Source: Firmicutes bacterium UBA6132 (GTDB lineage Bacteria > Bacillota_A > Clostridia > Tissierellales > Sedimentibacteraceae). From it: 9,314 nt of DNA. Both the position numbers and the translations under genes were made by a program. Positions 1-5,396 of the stretch are shown here, piece by piece (within the stretch, counting starts at the first letter, position 1; each line of letters starts with the position of its first letter). The notes below the pieces were generated by a model, which was not told the origin of the DNA, did no database searches, and saw only the letters and a list, made by a program, of their open reading frames with translations. Location of the stretch: positions 1 through 9,314 of the forward strand of contig DIVM01000113.1 of the NCBI GenBank assembly GCA_002435835.1, in the 5' to 3' direction.

Positions 1-1
1 G

Positions 2-418
2 TTTAAAGAAAGTGGAAATCTGTCAACTGTGATCAAAGAAGTAAAAGAAGATATTAAGAATTCTTCTGCAGTAGTAGCTGATTTAGTGACAAAAGCAACC
101 AATATTGTGTTTGATGAAACGGTTCAAAAGACAATTAAAGAGTTCATTATGATTGTCGAGGAAAAGAATCAGATTGCAAAACAAAAAGGTGAAATATTCC
201 TTGCTGGAGATGAAAAGAAACAAGCTGTTATTCAAAGACTTAGTGAATGGGTATCAAACTTAACTGGATCAACAGAAAAAGCAATTGGCTTTGTTGAAGA
301 TAATCAAAGCAAAATTGAATCCATCATTGACGAATACATTTCTTTCAGTAATAAAATGCATGGCAAATCAACACTTTCTGAAGCAGAAAAAATCATTGCA
401 GATAAGTTGAATAAGTAA
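2..418 (+). CDS. 3' part of a helical protein gene, possibly a phage/element (LLH-holin-like) protein
   Basis: The reading frame is open to the left edge, so the gene probably starts outside the window. A GTG at 29 is the only early start-like codon and has no clear ribosome binding site. The visible 138 residues are hydrophilic and almost wholly alpha-helical by composition, with no membrane segment and no cysteine. A GDEKKQAV stretch followed by an IESIIDEYI helix recalls the C-terminal half of LLH-family phage holins, whose membrane segment would lie upstream and out of view. That resemblance is weak and rests on memory of the family pattern. The gene ends in TAA and is followed by a small palindrome and then an SSB-like gene on the same strand. 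A structural or conjugation protein is equally possible. Confidence 0.55.
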   Translation, partial: FKESGNLSTVIKEVKEDIKNSSAVVADLVTKATNIVFDETVQKTIKEFIMIVEEKNQIAKQKGEIFLAGDEKKQAVIQRLSEWVSNLTGSTEKAIGFVEDNQSKIESIIDEYISFSNKMHGKSTLSEAEKIIADKLNK

Positions 419-427
419 GGTGAGTAT

Positions 428-445
428 AAGTTGCTATAGTAACTT
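428..445. repeat. 18-bp near-perfect palindrome between two genes
   Basis: AAGTTGCTATAGTAACTT pairs with itself along its whole length, with a single G-T mismatch and no loop. There is no U-tract, so it is not an intrinsic terminator. It lies 10 nt after the first gene and about 44 nt before the SSB-like start, where an operator for a dimeric regulator would fit. Function is inferred only. Confidence 0.4.
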
Positions 446-488
446 AATTTAGGTAATATGTGTCATAACCAAACCAAGGAGGAAAAGT

Positions 489-749
489 ATGTTAAACCAA
501 GTAATATTAGTAGGACGAGTTAACAAACTCGATAAGCTAGCAGGCATTGTTACAATTGATATAAAAAGACCAAATGAAAAAGATTCAGATTTAATTCCAG
601 TATCTCTATCAGATGGTTTGATGGAAAGTGTTCTAGGCTATATTACTGACGGTGCTACAATAGGAGTTAAAGCATCACTTAACATTGATAACAATATCTT
701 AAGGATAGTTGGAGATAAAGTAACATTTATCAATACAAAAAACGAATAA
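489..749 (+). CDS. short single-stranded DNA-binding (SSB-like, OB-fold) protein
   Basis: The protein starts MLNQVILVGRV, the typical first strand of bacterial SSB proteins, and continues with alternating beta-strand pattern (VTIDIKRP, DLIPVSL, GATIGVKASL, ILRIVGDKVTFI) that fits one OB-fold. At 86 residues it is shorter than housekeeping SSB (about 110 residues for the core plus an acidic tail) and lacks the usual DDDIPF-type C-terminal tail. Short SSB-like proteins of this kind occur on phages, plasmids and integrative elements of Bacillota. A strong site, AAGGAGG at 476-482, sits 6 nt before the ATG. A terminator follows 21 nt after the stop. It probably binds ssDNA in an element's replication or transfer, but the missing tail makes interaction with host repair proteins unlikely. 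Confidence 0.75.
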   Translation: MLNQVILVGRVNKLDKLAGIVTIDIKRPNEKDSDLIPVSLSDGLMESVLGYITDGATIGVKASLNIDNNILRIVGDKVTFINTKNE

Positions 750-770
750 GAAATCAGTCTCATAGACATG

Positions 771-801
771 GCCACACCGGTTAAATGGTGTGGCTTTTTT
801 T
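771..801 (+). terminator. intrinsic terminator after the SSB-like gene
   Basis: GCCACACC (771-778) and GGTGTGGC (787-794) form a perfect 8-bp GC-rich stem with an 8-nt loop, followed by seven T. It separates region 1 from the defence operon. Confidence 0.92.
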
Positions 802-804
802 GTA

Positions 805-833
805 TTTTTATAATTAAGAAAATATGTTATAAT
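805..833 (+). promoter_or_regulatory. likely promoter of the Pycsar operon
   Basis: A consensus TATAAT lies at 828-833, 33 nt before the ATG at 867. The -35 position at 17-bp spacing is TTTTTA, a weak match, and the spacer is AT-rich. It is the only good -10 between the terminator and the first gene of the operon. Confidence 0.6.
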
Positions 834-866
834 TTTACTTAAGAGGATATCTAGGGGGAACACAAC

Positions 867-1361
867 ATGGATAACTACGAAGTTGCGATTAATGGTACGA
901 CTTTAGCTGCACGAATTCTAGGTATAAAAACTCCTGACGTGCAGTTTTTTTATAATCAAGATATGACGGAAAAAGGAATTAATTCTATCTTTTTAAAGGA
1001 AAGATATATCATAGCATTTAACGAAGAGTGGATAGATCAAGCTAATCCTATGGAGATTCAAGTTACATGCTTTCATGAAACTAGACATGCATTTCAATGG
1101 AAATTGATAACAGGAGAGTATCAAGGTAAGAGCAATATAGATCCAAAAACCATTCAGATTTGGAAAGAGGAAATGAGCAATTATAACTCACCTACAAAAA
1201 AAGATATCCCTGAAGAAGAATATCTTAAACAAAAAATTGAAATAGATGCAATTGCATTTGCTCATTTTCAAATAATGAAACTATATAATGTTAAGAGTAT
1301 AATACCGGAATGTATTAAAAATGAGGTGGCTTTAAAACTAGATTATTTTCAAGAGGTGTAG
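867..1361 (+). CDS. HExxH zinc metallopeptidase-like protein, first gene of the Pycsar operon
   Basis: The 164-residue protein carries HETRHAFQ, a zinc-binding HExxH motif with H70, E71 and H74. Downstream, IEIDAIAFAH (E125, D127) resembles the third-ligand helix of compact gluzincin proteases such as ImmA/IrrE, where an acidic residue before an A-x-x-FA pattern completes the zinc site. No signal peptide or membrane segment is seen, so it should act in the cytosol. ImmA-type proteins cleave repressors, but this one lacks a helix-turn-helix and its target is unknown. The start is supported by AGGGGG at 853-858. The next gene begins 3 nt after the stop, so the two are probably translated together. 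A role in sensing or control of the downstream cyclase is inferred from position alone. Small HExxH proteins also occur as cargo on phages and integrative elements. Confidence 0.75.
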   Translation: MDNYEVAINGTTLAARILGIKTPDVQFFYNQDMTEKGINSIFLKERYIIAFNEEWIDQANPMEIQVTCFHETRHAFQWKLITGEYQGKSNIDPKTIQIWKEEMSNYNSPTKKDIPEEEYLKQKIEIDAIAFAHFQIMKLYNVKSIIPECIKNEVALKLDYFQEV

Positions 1362-1364
1362 AGT

Positions 1365-2339
1365 ATGTTAAATATTGGATTGATTATATTAATATCAATA
1401 GATTTTATGCTTTTGTTTATTGGCAAAATCATATTCTATTTGCATGCTTTCAAAGTGTTTAGTTTTAAAGATTTTATTCAGAAAATTCAAAGTGCAGTAC
1501 CAGATAAAAACAAAAAAGAAGAAAAAGAAGTAGATATAGATGATGATGTATTAGAAGATGATGGGAAGAAACGGAATTTATTACAAAAGGTAGGGCATGG
1601 CTTTTTAAAAGGTCTATTATTTGTTCCAAAATTAATTGGTGCAATTATTTTAATTGGTTTGGGATTAGCAATTATTGTGATTAGTATTGGTATCCCTACA
1701 GCAAGTATATGGGGAACGATTCTGATTGCGATTTATTTTGAATTACTCTATGCAATCCTATTCCTGTTTGCTATGAGACTTATAAACTTTCTTTTAGGAA
1801 TAGGGATGTTGAAAATAGCAAAAGTTGATAAGAAAAGAACACAAAGAATATTGATCATGGATGCTATACAATTTACAATGCTGAGTTTATTGATTTTTCT
1901 AGCAACATTTGGTTATCCATTAGATGTAAATAGTATGATTTTGATTCCTTTTGAGTGGAATATAACGCTAAATAACTTGCTTTCTATTGTTATACCGATG
2001 TTATTCTATGCATTATTGATTACGAATCTATTTGCATTAACTGTGCGTTTCAAAAATATTTTTACAAAGGATGTAAACAAACATAGAATCATTCGTTTAC
2101 ACCAGTTGCTATTTATATTTATCGCTTCATGTTTCTTTGGAATTTTATACATCACTGATATTGACTTGAGTTTTATGACTGAGTTGGAACGAACAATGTA
2201 TTTACACACACTTGAAGTAGTTAAATGGATTATAACTTCTGTGTTTATTCCATTATTTATATATACACTTAACAATTTTAAGAAAACTACAAATAAAGTA
2301 GTAAAACGACCTACAAGAAGAACGAGAAAGCGTTATTGA
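1365..2339 (+). CDS. multi-pass membrane protein with an acidic cytoplasmic loop (unknown family)
   Basis: I do not recognise the family. The 324-residue protein has about seven hydrophobic segments, near residues 3-25, 92-112, 118-147, 164-183, 202-226, 243-263 and 285-301. A highly charged stretch (about 47-72, lysine then aspartate/glutamate rich) separates the first segment from the rest, and the tail is very basic (RPTRRTRKRY end), which should face the cytoplasm. No catalytic motif is visible. It starts 3 nt after the metallopeptidase gene, with GAGGTG overlapping that gene's end, and ends 14 nt before the cyclase start. It could be a substrate or partner of the metallopeptidase, or a second membrane component of the defence system. 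The context suggests this but the sequence does not prove it. Confidence 0.75.
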   Translation: MLNIGLIILISIDFMLLFIGKIIFYLHAFKVFSFKDFIQKIQSAVPDKNKKEEKEVDIDDDVLEDDGKKRNLLQKVGHGFLKGLLFVPKLIGAIILIGLGLAIIVISIGIPTASIWGTILIAIYFELLYAILFLFAMRLINFLLGIGMLKIAKVDKKRTQRILIMDAIQFTMLSLLIFLATFGYPLDVNSMILIPFEWNITLNNLLSIVIPMLFYALLITNLFALTVRFKNIFTKDVNKHRIIRLHQLLFIFIASCFFGILYITDIDLSFMTELERTMYLHTLEVVKWIITSVFIPLFIYTLNNFKKTTNKVVKRPTRRTRKRY

Positions 2340-2353
2340 GAAAGGAGTTTCTA

Positions 2354-3028
2354 ATGAATAGAAGTGAATTGGATTCTTTAAAGAATGAGTTAAAACAAAT
2401 CTATGATAGGAAAATTGAGGTAATAAATCAAACTGGATTTTTAGACCAAAACCAAATACCAAGCGGTAAGAAAGTCTATAATATTGAAACATCATTAATG
2501 TTTATCGACATAAGAAGTTCAACTGTACTAACTGATACAATTGGACGTAAGAATATGGTTAAGATTTATCAGATGTATACTAAACTTTGTAGAAAAGCAA
2601 TAAATGATTATAATGGTGTTATTCTTCAAATTGTGGGTGATGGTATTTTATGTGCATTTACAAACGATTCAACTGGAAATTCAGGACAGCGTGCAGTAGA
2701 TGCCGCAATTACTATCAATACTTATATTGCTGAATCGATGAATTCTTTATTAAATAGTGACTGGGAAATAAGTTGTGGTATAGGCATTAGAACTGGACAT
2801 GTTTATGTAACTAGGCTAACTACTGATAATGGAAGTGAAGTAGCTTATCCAAGTGATATTACAAACTATGCATCGAAGTTTTGTGGATTAGCACAAAAGA
2901 ATCAAGTTATTATTGATGCAAAAACACATGAGCATCTTGATAGAAAACATAAAGGATATTGTGAACCTTATCAAACAAGTTTGCAAAATACATATATAAT
3001 TAAGGAGGCAACATGGGAGATTCAGTAA
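2354..3028 (+). CDS. pycC: PycC-type class III nucleotide cyclase (cCMP/cUMP synthase) of a Pycsar defence system
   Basis: The 224-residue protein is a single class III cyclase catalytic domain. It shows the first metal site in FIDIRSST (D52), the second in QIVGDGI (D96), the central GIGIRTGHVYV strand, and an SDITNYASKF helix where the family's N-x-x-x-R motif lies. Here that motif reads N171 with K175. An N-terminal helix (1-25) precedes the domain and there is no membrane segment, so the enzyme should be soluble. Pycsar cyclases make cyclic CMP or cyclic UMP after phage infection. The assignment rests on the fold motifs plus the adjacent PycTM-like effector. The ATG at 2354 is chosen because AAAGGAG sits 6 nt upstream; a TTG at 2336 lies inside the preceding gene and has no such site. 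Which pyrimidine is used cannot be read from the sequence. Confidence 0.88.
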   Translation: MNRSELDSLKNELKQIYDRKIEVINQTGFLDQNQIPSGKKVYNIETSLMFIDIRSSTVLTDTIGRKNMVKIYQMYTKLCRKAINDYNGVILQIVGDGILCAFTNDSTGNSGQRAVDAAITINTYIAESMNSLLNSDWEISCGIGIRTGHVYVTRLTTDNGSEVAYPSDITNYASKFCGLAQKNQVIIDAKTHEHLDRKHKGYCEPYQTSLQNTYIIKEATWEIQ

Positions 3029-3537
3029 AGAAAGTATTTGATAAAGATACTTCATTTAGAACACTAGAAGTTGTAAATTCATGGATTACAGCTGCAGATA
3101 ATAAATCTTCTATTTTGCTTGCTTTCTTAGGTTTGATCATTGGGTTTTCAGCAAGCACATACGGGAAGTTAGCAGATTTAATAATTCATGGAAGTACGCT
3201 ACAAATCACATTAATAGTTGTGTTTGGGATTATATATGTTATTGCCTTAGGATTCACAATATTTCATTTAATATCTGTTTTTATAGCGAGAACAAATAAA
3301 GCAGATAGTTTTTCTGATAACCTAGTATCGTTTGTTTCAATTGCTACAATGGAGAGTCAAGACTATATTAGTTCTGCAAAGAAAGTAAATGAAGATACAT
3401 TATCTGAGATGATTCTTTCTCAAATTAATATTAATTCAAAAATAGCAAATGGAAAGATGAGCCATTTTAATATTGCATTGAAGTTTGGATTAGCACTTAT
3501 ACCTTTAACTATTTTACTCATGATAGTAGCTGGTTAG
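3013..3537 (+). CDS. pycTM: PycTM-like membrane effector of the Pycsar system
   Basis: The N-terminal signature VNSWITAADNKSSILLAFLG (residues 21-40) matches the Pycsar effector domain (W-x3-AD-x-K followed directly by a membrane helix). Hydrophobic segments lie near 33-48, 63-91 (long enough for one helix or a pair) and 156-173. A soluble stretch at about 92-150 lies between them. In the described system such effectors bind the cyclic pyrimidine nucleotide and damage the inner membrane, stopping phage spread. The length, 174 residues, is normal for this family. The start has a strong AAGGAGG 4 nt upstream, and the gene overlaps the end of the cyclase gene by 16 nt, which indicates coupled translation and supports a working pair. 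Confidence 0.9.
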   Translation: MGDSVKKVFDKDTSFRTLEVVNSWITAADNKSSILLAFLGLIIGFSASTYGKLADLIIHGSTLQITLIVVFGIIYVIALGFTIFHLISVFIARTNKADSFSDNLVSFVSIATMESQDYISSAKKVNEDTLSEMILSQININSKIANGKMSHFNIALKFGLALIPLTILLMIVAG

Positions 3538-3542
3538 TGTAA

Positions 3543-4328
3543 ATGAGAAACTTTACATTTGATAATGAGGATAACATCCTAGCTTATTATCGTGATTCTG
3601 AAAATCGTCTCTTAGCATTTCCTCAATCTGATGATATATGGAAAATATTTCAAGCAACAAATGATGAAGAATTATGGAAAACATGGAAAAATAGTTCTTC
3701 AAAATCAGATCTGCCCCCAGATTTCTATAATGATGATCTTGAGCTCATGATGGAAGTTATGAGATTTGATGATCAAGCAACTAATAGTGGTAAGACTCAT
3801 TCCACAAAAGCCAAAGAGAATAAGATGTTGAAACAATTAAGAAAATTAGGTGTGAAAGATGATTTTCCTAATTTAAAGCAAATTTTGTTATTAGGTGACA
3901 GTGGACTACCAACAGAAGAAGATCATAACTTCGATAGATATAGAAAAAACTTTGATAGAGTGATTTCAAAACATGCAAAAAAAGTGGACCAATACAGGAA
4001 AAATCATCCTGAATGCAAGTTAATATTCTTTGTTTTGGACGAATCTTCAGGGAATTATCTTCAAATACATAATCTCGATAAATCCAATATAGATCAAGGC
4101 ACTTCTTTGTTAGCAAAACCACATTGTTTTTGGGCAGATAGTGTAATGGTGAAAACAATTAAAAAATGTAATGCTGACTACTTAATATGGTTTAAGCCAT
4201 TTAGTTATATTGAATCTGCTAATGGGAGTAATATAGATTTACCAAAAATTGTTATTTACAAGTTGAACAATCTAAAAATTGACACAATTAGGTATGACAC
4301 AAAATATATGATTAGTTCTGAAATATAG
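3543..4328 (+). CDS. unknown 261-residue protein, last gene of the Pycsar operon
   Basis: I do not recognise this protein. It is soluble, with no signal peptide or membrane segment. Residues 1-90 are acidic and aromatic-rich (several WK pairs). Residues 85-155 are highly charged and helical. The C-terminal half alternates strands and helices: KQILLLGDSG (112-121), CKLIFFVLDESS (158-169), ADYLIWFKPF (211-220) and LPKIVIYKL (233-241), like a small alpha/beta domain. The D166-E167 pair and D212 are candidate functional acids. It begins 5 nt after the effector stop with no Shine-Dalgarno sequence, so it probably depends on ribosomes finishing the effector gene. The operon terminator follows 13 nt after its stop. 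Position suggests an accessory role in the defence system: a second effector, a regulator or a nucleotide-removing enzyme. Confidence 0.72.
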   Translation: MRNFTFDNEDNILAYYRDSENRLLAFPQSDDIWKIFQATNDEELWKTWKNSSSKSDLPPDFYNDDLELMMEVMRFDDQATNSGKTHSTKAKENKMLKQLRKLGVKDDFPNLKQILLLGDSGLPTEEDHNFDRYRKNFDRVISKHAKKVDQYRKNHPECKLIFFVLDESSGNYLQIHNLDKSNIDQGTSLLAKPHCFWADSVMVKTIKKCNADYLIWFKPFSYIESANGSNIDLPKIVIYKLNNLKIDTIRYDTKYMISSEI

Positions 4329-4341
4329 AAAACCAATTATT

Positions 4342-4376
4342 AAAGAAGAAATCGCTGAGTGATTTCTTCTTTTTTC
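4342..4376 (+). terminator. intrinsic terminator of the Pycsar operon
   Basis: AAAGAAGAAATC (4342-4353) and GATTTCTTCTTT (4361-4372) form a perfect 12-bp stem with a 7-nt loop, running into a T-tract. The A-rich left arm could also weakly stop transcription arriving from the minus side. Confidence 0.9.
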
Positions 4377-4490
4377 TAGTAAAATTCCATGTTAAAACAC
4401 AAGGAATATTATTAAAGTCTTTTGAAATGGTATCCACATTTCGCGTATAGTGTTTGAAATTGAATGAAGTATATTTCATGAATTTATAAA

Positions 4491-4541
4491 TAAAAAGCAT
4501 AATGAAATACCTTTGGAGGGGGTAGCGGGTATTCATTATGC
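4491..4541 (-). terminator. intrinsic terminator of the minus-strand peptide locus
   Basis: Read on the minus strand, GCATAATGAATACC pairs with GGTATTTCATTATGC (one bulged base) around a C-rich loop, then TTTTTATTT. It lies just downstream of the small peptide gene that ends at 4561. The interval 4377-4490 between the two converging terminators holds no gene I can support. Confidence 0.85.
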
Positions 4542-4560
4542 CTTTAATATTTAATTAGTT

Positions 4561-4695
4561 TTATTTATTTTTTCTATAAAATCCAAAATAATAAATTGCA
4601 ACTCCAATTACGATAACAGCTGCGACACCGCCATAGATCCAACCAGGTTGAATTGCTAATAATAATGGTAACATATTTTCTCCTTTCATATTCAT
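4561..4695 (-). CDS. small single-TM peptide (44 aa, or 37 aa from an inner start), bacteriocin- or signal-peptide-like
   Basis: The peptide begins MNMKGENMLPLLLAIQPGWI and continues as one membrane helix (about residues 20-40) ending in a basic YRKNK tail. Two starts are each served by a good ribosome site: ATG at 4695 with GGAGG 6 nt before it, and an in-frame ATG at 4674 (37 aa) with AAAGGAG 5 nt before it, the latter inside the coding sequence. Longer forms upstream lack such a site. It has its own promoter with the repeat pair also found before the radical SAM gene, and a strong terminator, so it is likely made in quantity. It has no cysteine and no recognisable RiPP leader. Possible roles are a leaderless bacteriocin, a membrane-active peptide, a substrate of the radical SAM protein, or a small membrane regulator. 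The family is not recognised. Confidence 0.68.
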   Translation of the reverse strand: MNMKGENMLPLLLAIQPGWIYGGVAAVIVIGVAIYYFGFYRKNK

Positions 4696-4714
4696 GTTTT
4701 TCCTCCACAAAATG

Positions 4715-4778
4715 ATTATAATATTCACATTATGAAAACTAAACCAAACATAAGTTGCTTGTGTCAAGTAATAGTTGC
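4715..4778 (-). promoter_or_regulatory. activator-type promoter of the small peptide gene, with paired direct repeats
   Basis: On the minus strand two 14-bp repeats, GCAACTATTACTTG (4778-4765) and GCAACTTATGTTTG (4758-4745), start 20 bp apart and agree at 10 of 14 positions. A TATAAT -10 follows at 4720-4715, 24 nt after the second repeat. The expected -35 position reads TTTAGT, which is poor, so an activator is probably needed. The same layout precedes the radical SAM gene. Confidence 0.65.
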
Positions 4779-4821
4779 AAACTTGCTTTTTGTTAGTTCT
4801 TATCCTAGAATTAATTGCAAT

Positions 4822-5373
4822 TTATGGAATGGGATTTTCTTTAATTGATTGTCGAATGTCATTTGCGACATATTCTACAATATCTTTATTCTTCAATAGA
4901 GGAAGATGTTTTTTTAAATTTATCATTCTAACAATTATCATAATAATATTAATTAAAGTGCTGATTACAATATATATTAGATAAATAGAAGAAAATACAA
5001 GCGCAATAATATCTGCTGGTTCATTAATGTTTCCTACGCTAATGAGAACTATGATATTTGATCCTATAAATAACAATTTGAGAATATTTACAAGTATAGA
5101 AAGATATGATTGGGTATTTTTTAGATGTTTTTTCTGATAATTTCGCCTATTGGTTAAATAGTATACTATCAAAAAAAGCGCAGAGACTATTGTTAATATT
5201 AAAATTGTTATGTAGATCCAACCATTATAATCTTCAATGAATATCTTATATATTGATAGAAAAAAATACGCAAAGATGTATATGATACTAATTGCCAAGT
5301 GCAACTTAGAAATATATTTTGGTAATCCAAAAATCAAATATCTTAATGTGAGATAGTCTTTAATTTTACTCAT
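4822..5373 (-). CDS. four-TM membrane protein of unknown family (possible immunity or export partner)
   Basis: The 183-residue protein has four strong hydrophobic segments, near residues 24-45, 51-73, 91-112 and 121-149. A basic cytoplasmic stretch (75-88) separates the second and third, and a charged tail runs from 152 to 183. No catalytic or transporter motif is visible and I do not recognise the family. An AAGGAT ribosome site lies about 7 nt before the ATG, and the gene starts 23 nt after the radical SAM stop, so it is in the same transcript. There is no terminator after it, so that transcript can continue into the small peptide gene. Small multi-pass proteins next to peptide genes often give self-protection. 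That is an inference from place, not from sequence. The isoleucine-rich composition follows the AT-rich bases. Confidence 0.75.
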   Translation of the reverse strand: MSKIKDYLTLRYLIFGLPKYISKLHLAISIIYIFAYFFLSIYKIFIEDYNGWIYITILILTIVSALFLIVYYLTNRRNYQKKHLKNTQSYLSILVNILKLLFIGSNIIVLISVGNINEPADIIALVFSSIYLIYIVISTLINIIMIIVRMINLKKHLPLLKNKDIVEYVANDIRQSIKENPIP

Positions 5374-5396
5374 TTAGTTTTATCCTTAAGAAGTTT

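Noticed and set aside
2006..2495. Minus-strand open frames of 89 and 80 codons across the membrane protein and cyclase genes
   Set aside because: They lie wholly over well-supported plus-strand genes, have no ribosome site and no recognisable protein character.
3543..4328. PD-(D/E)xK-like nuclease reading of the 261-aa protein (PECK and VLDE motifs)
   Set aside because: The order and spacing of the acids do not match the nuclease core, so no function is claimed.
4377..4490. Possible gene or small RNA between the two converging terminators
   Set aside because: No ribosome site with a sensible frame and no convincing promoter were seen. It is most likely a spacer.
4775..4984. Plus-strand 69-codon frame over the four-TM membrane gene
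   Set aside because: It is antisense to a longer minus-strand gene with a ribosome site and operon context. Its hydrophobicity comes from the AT-rich complementary strand.
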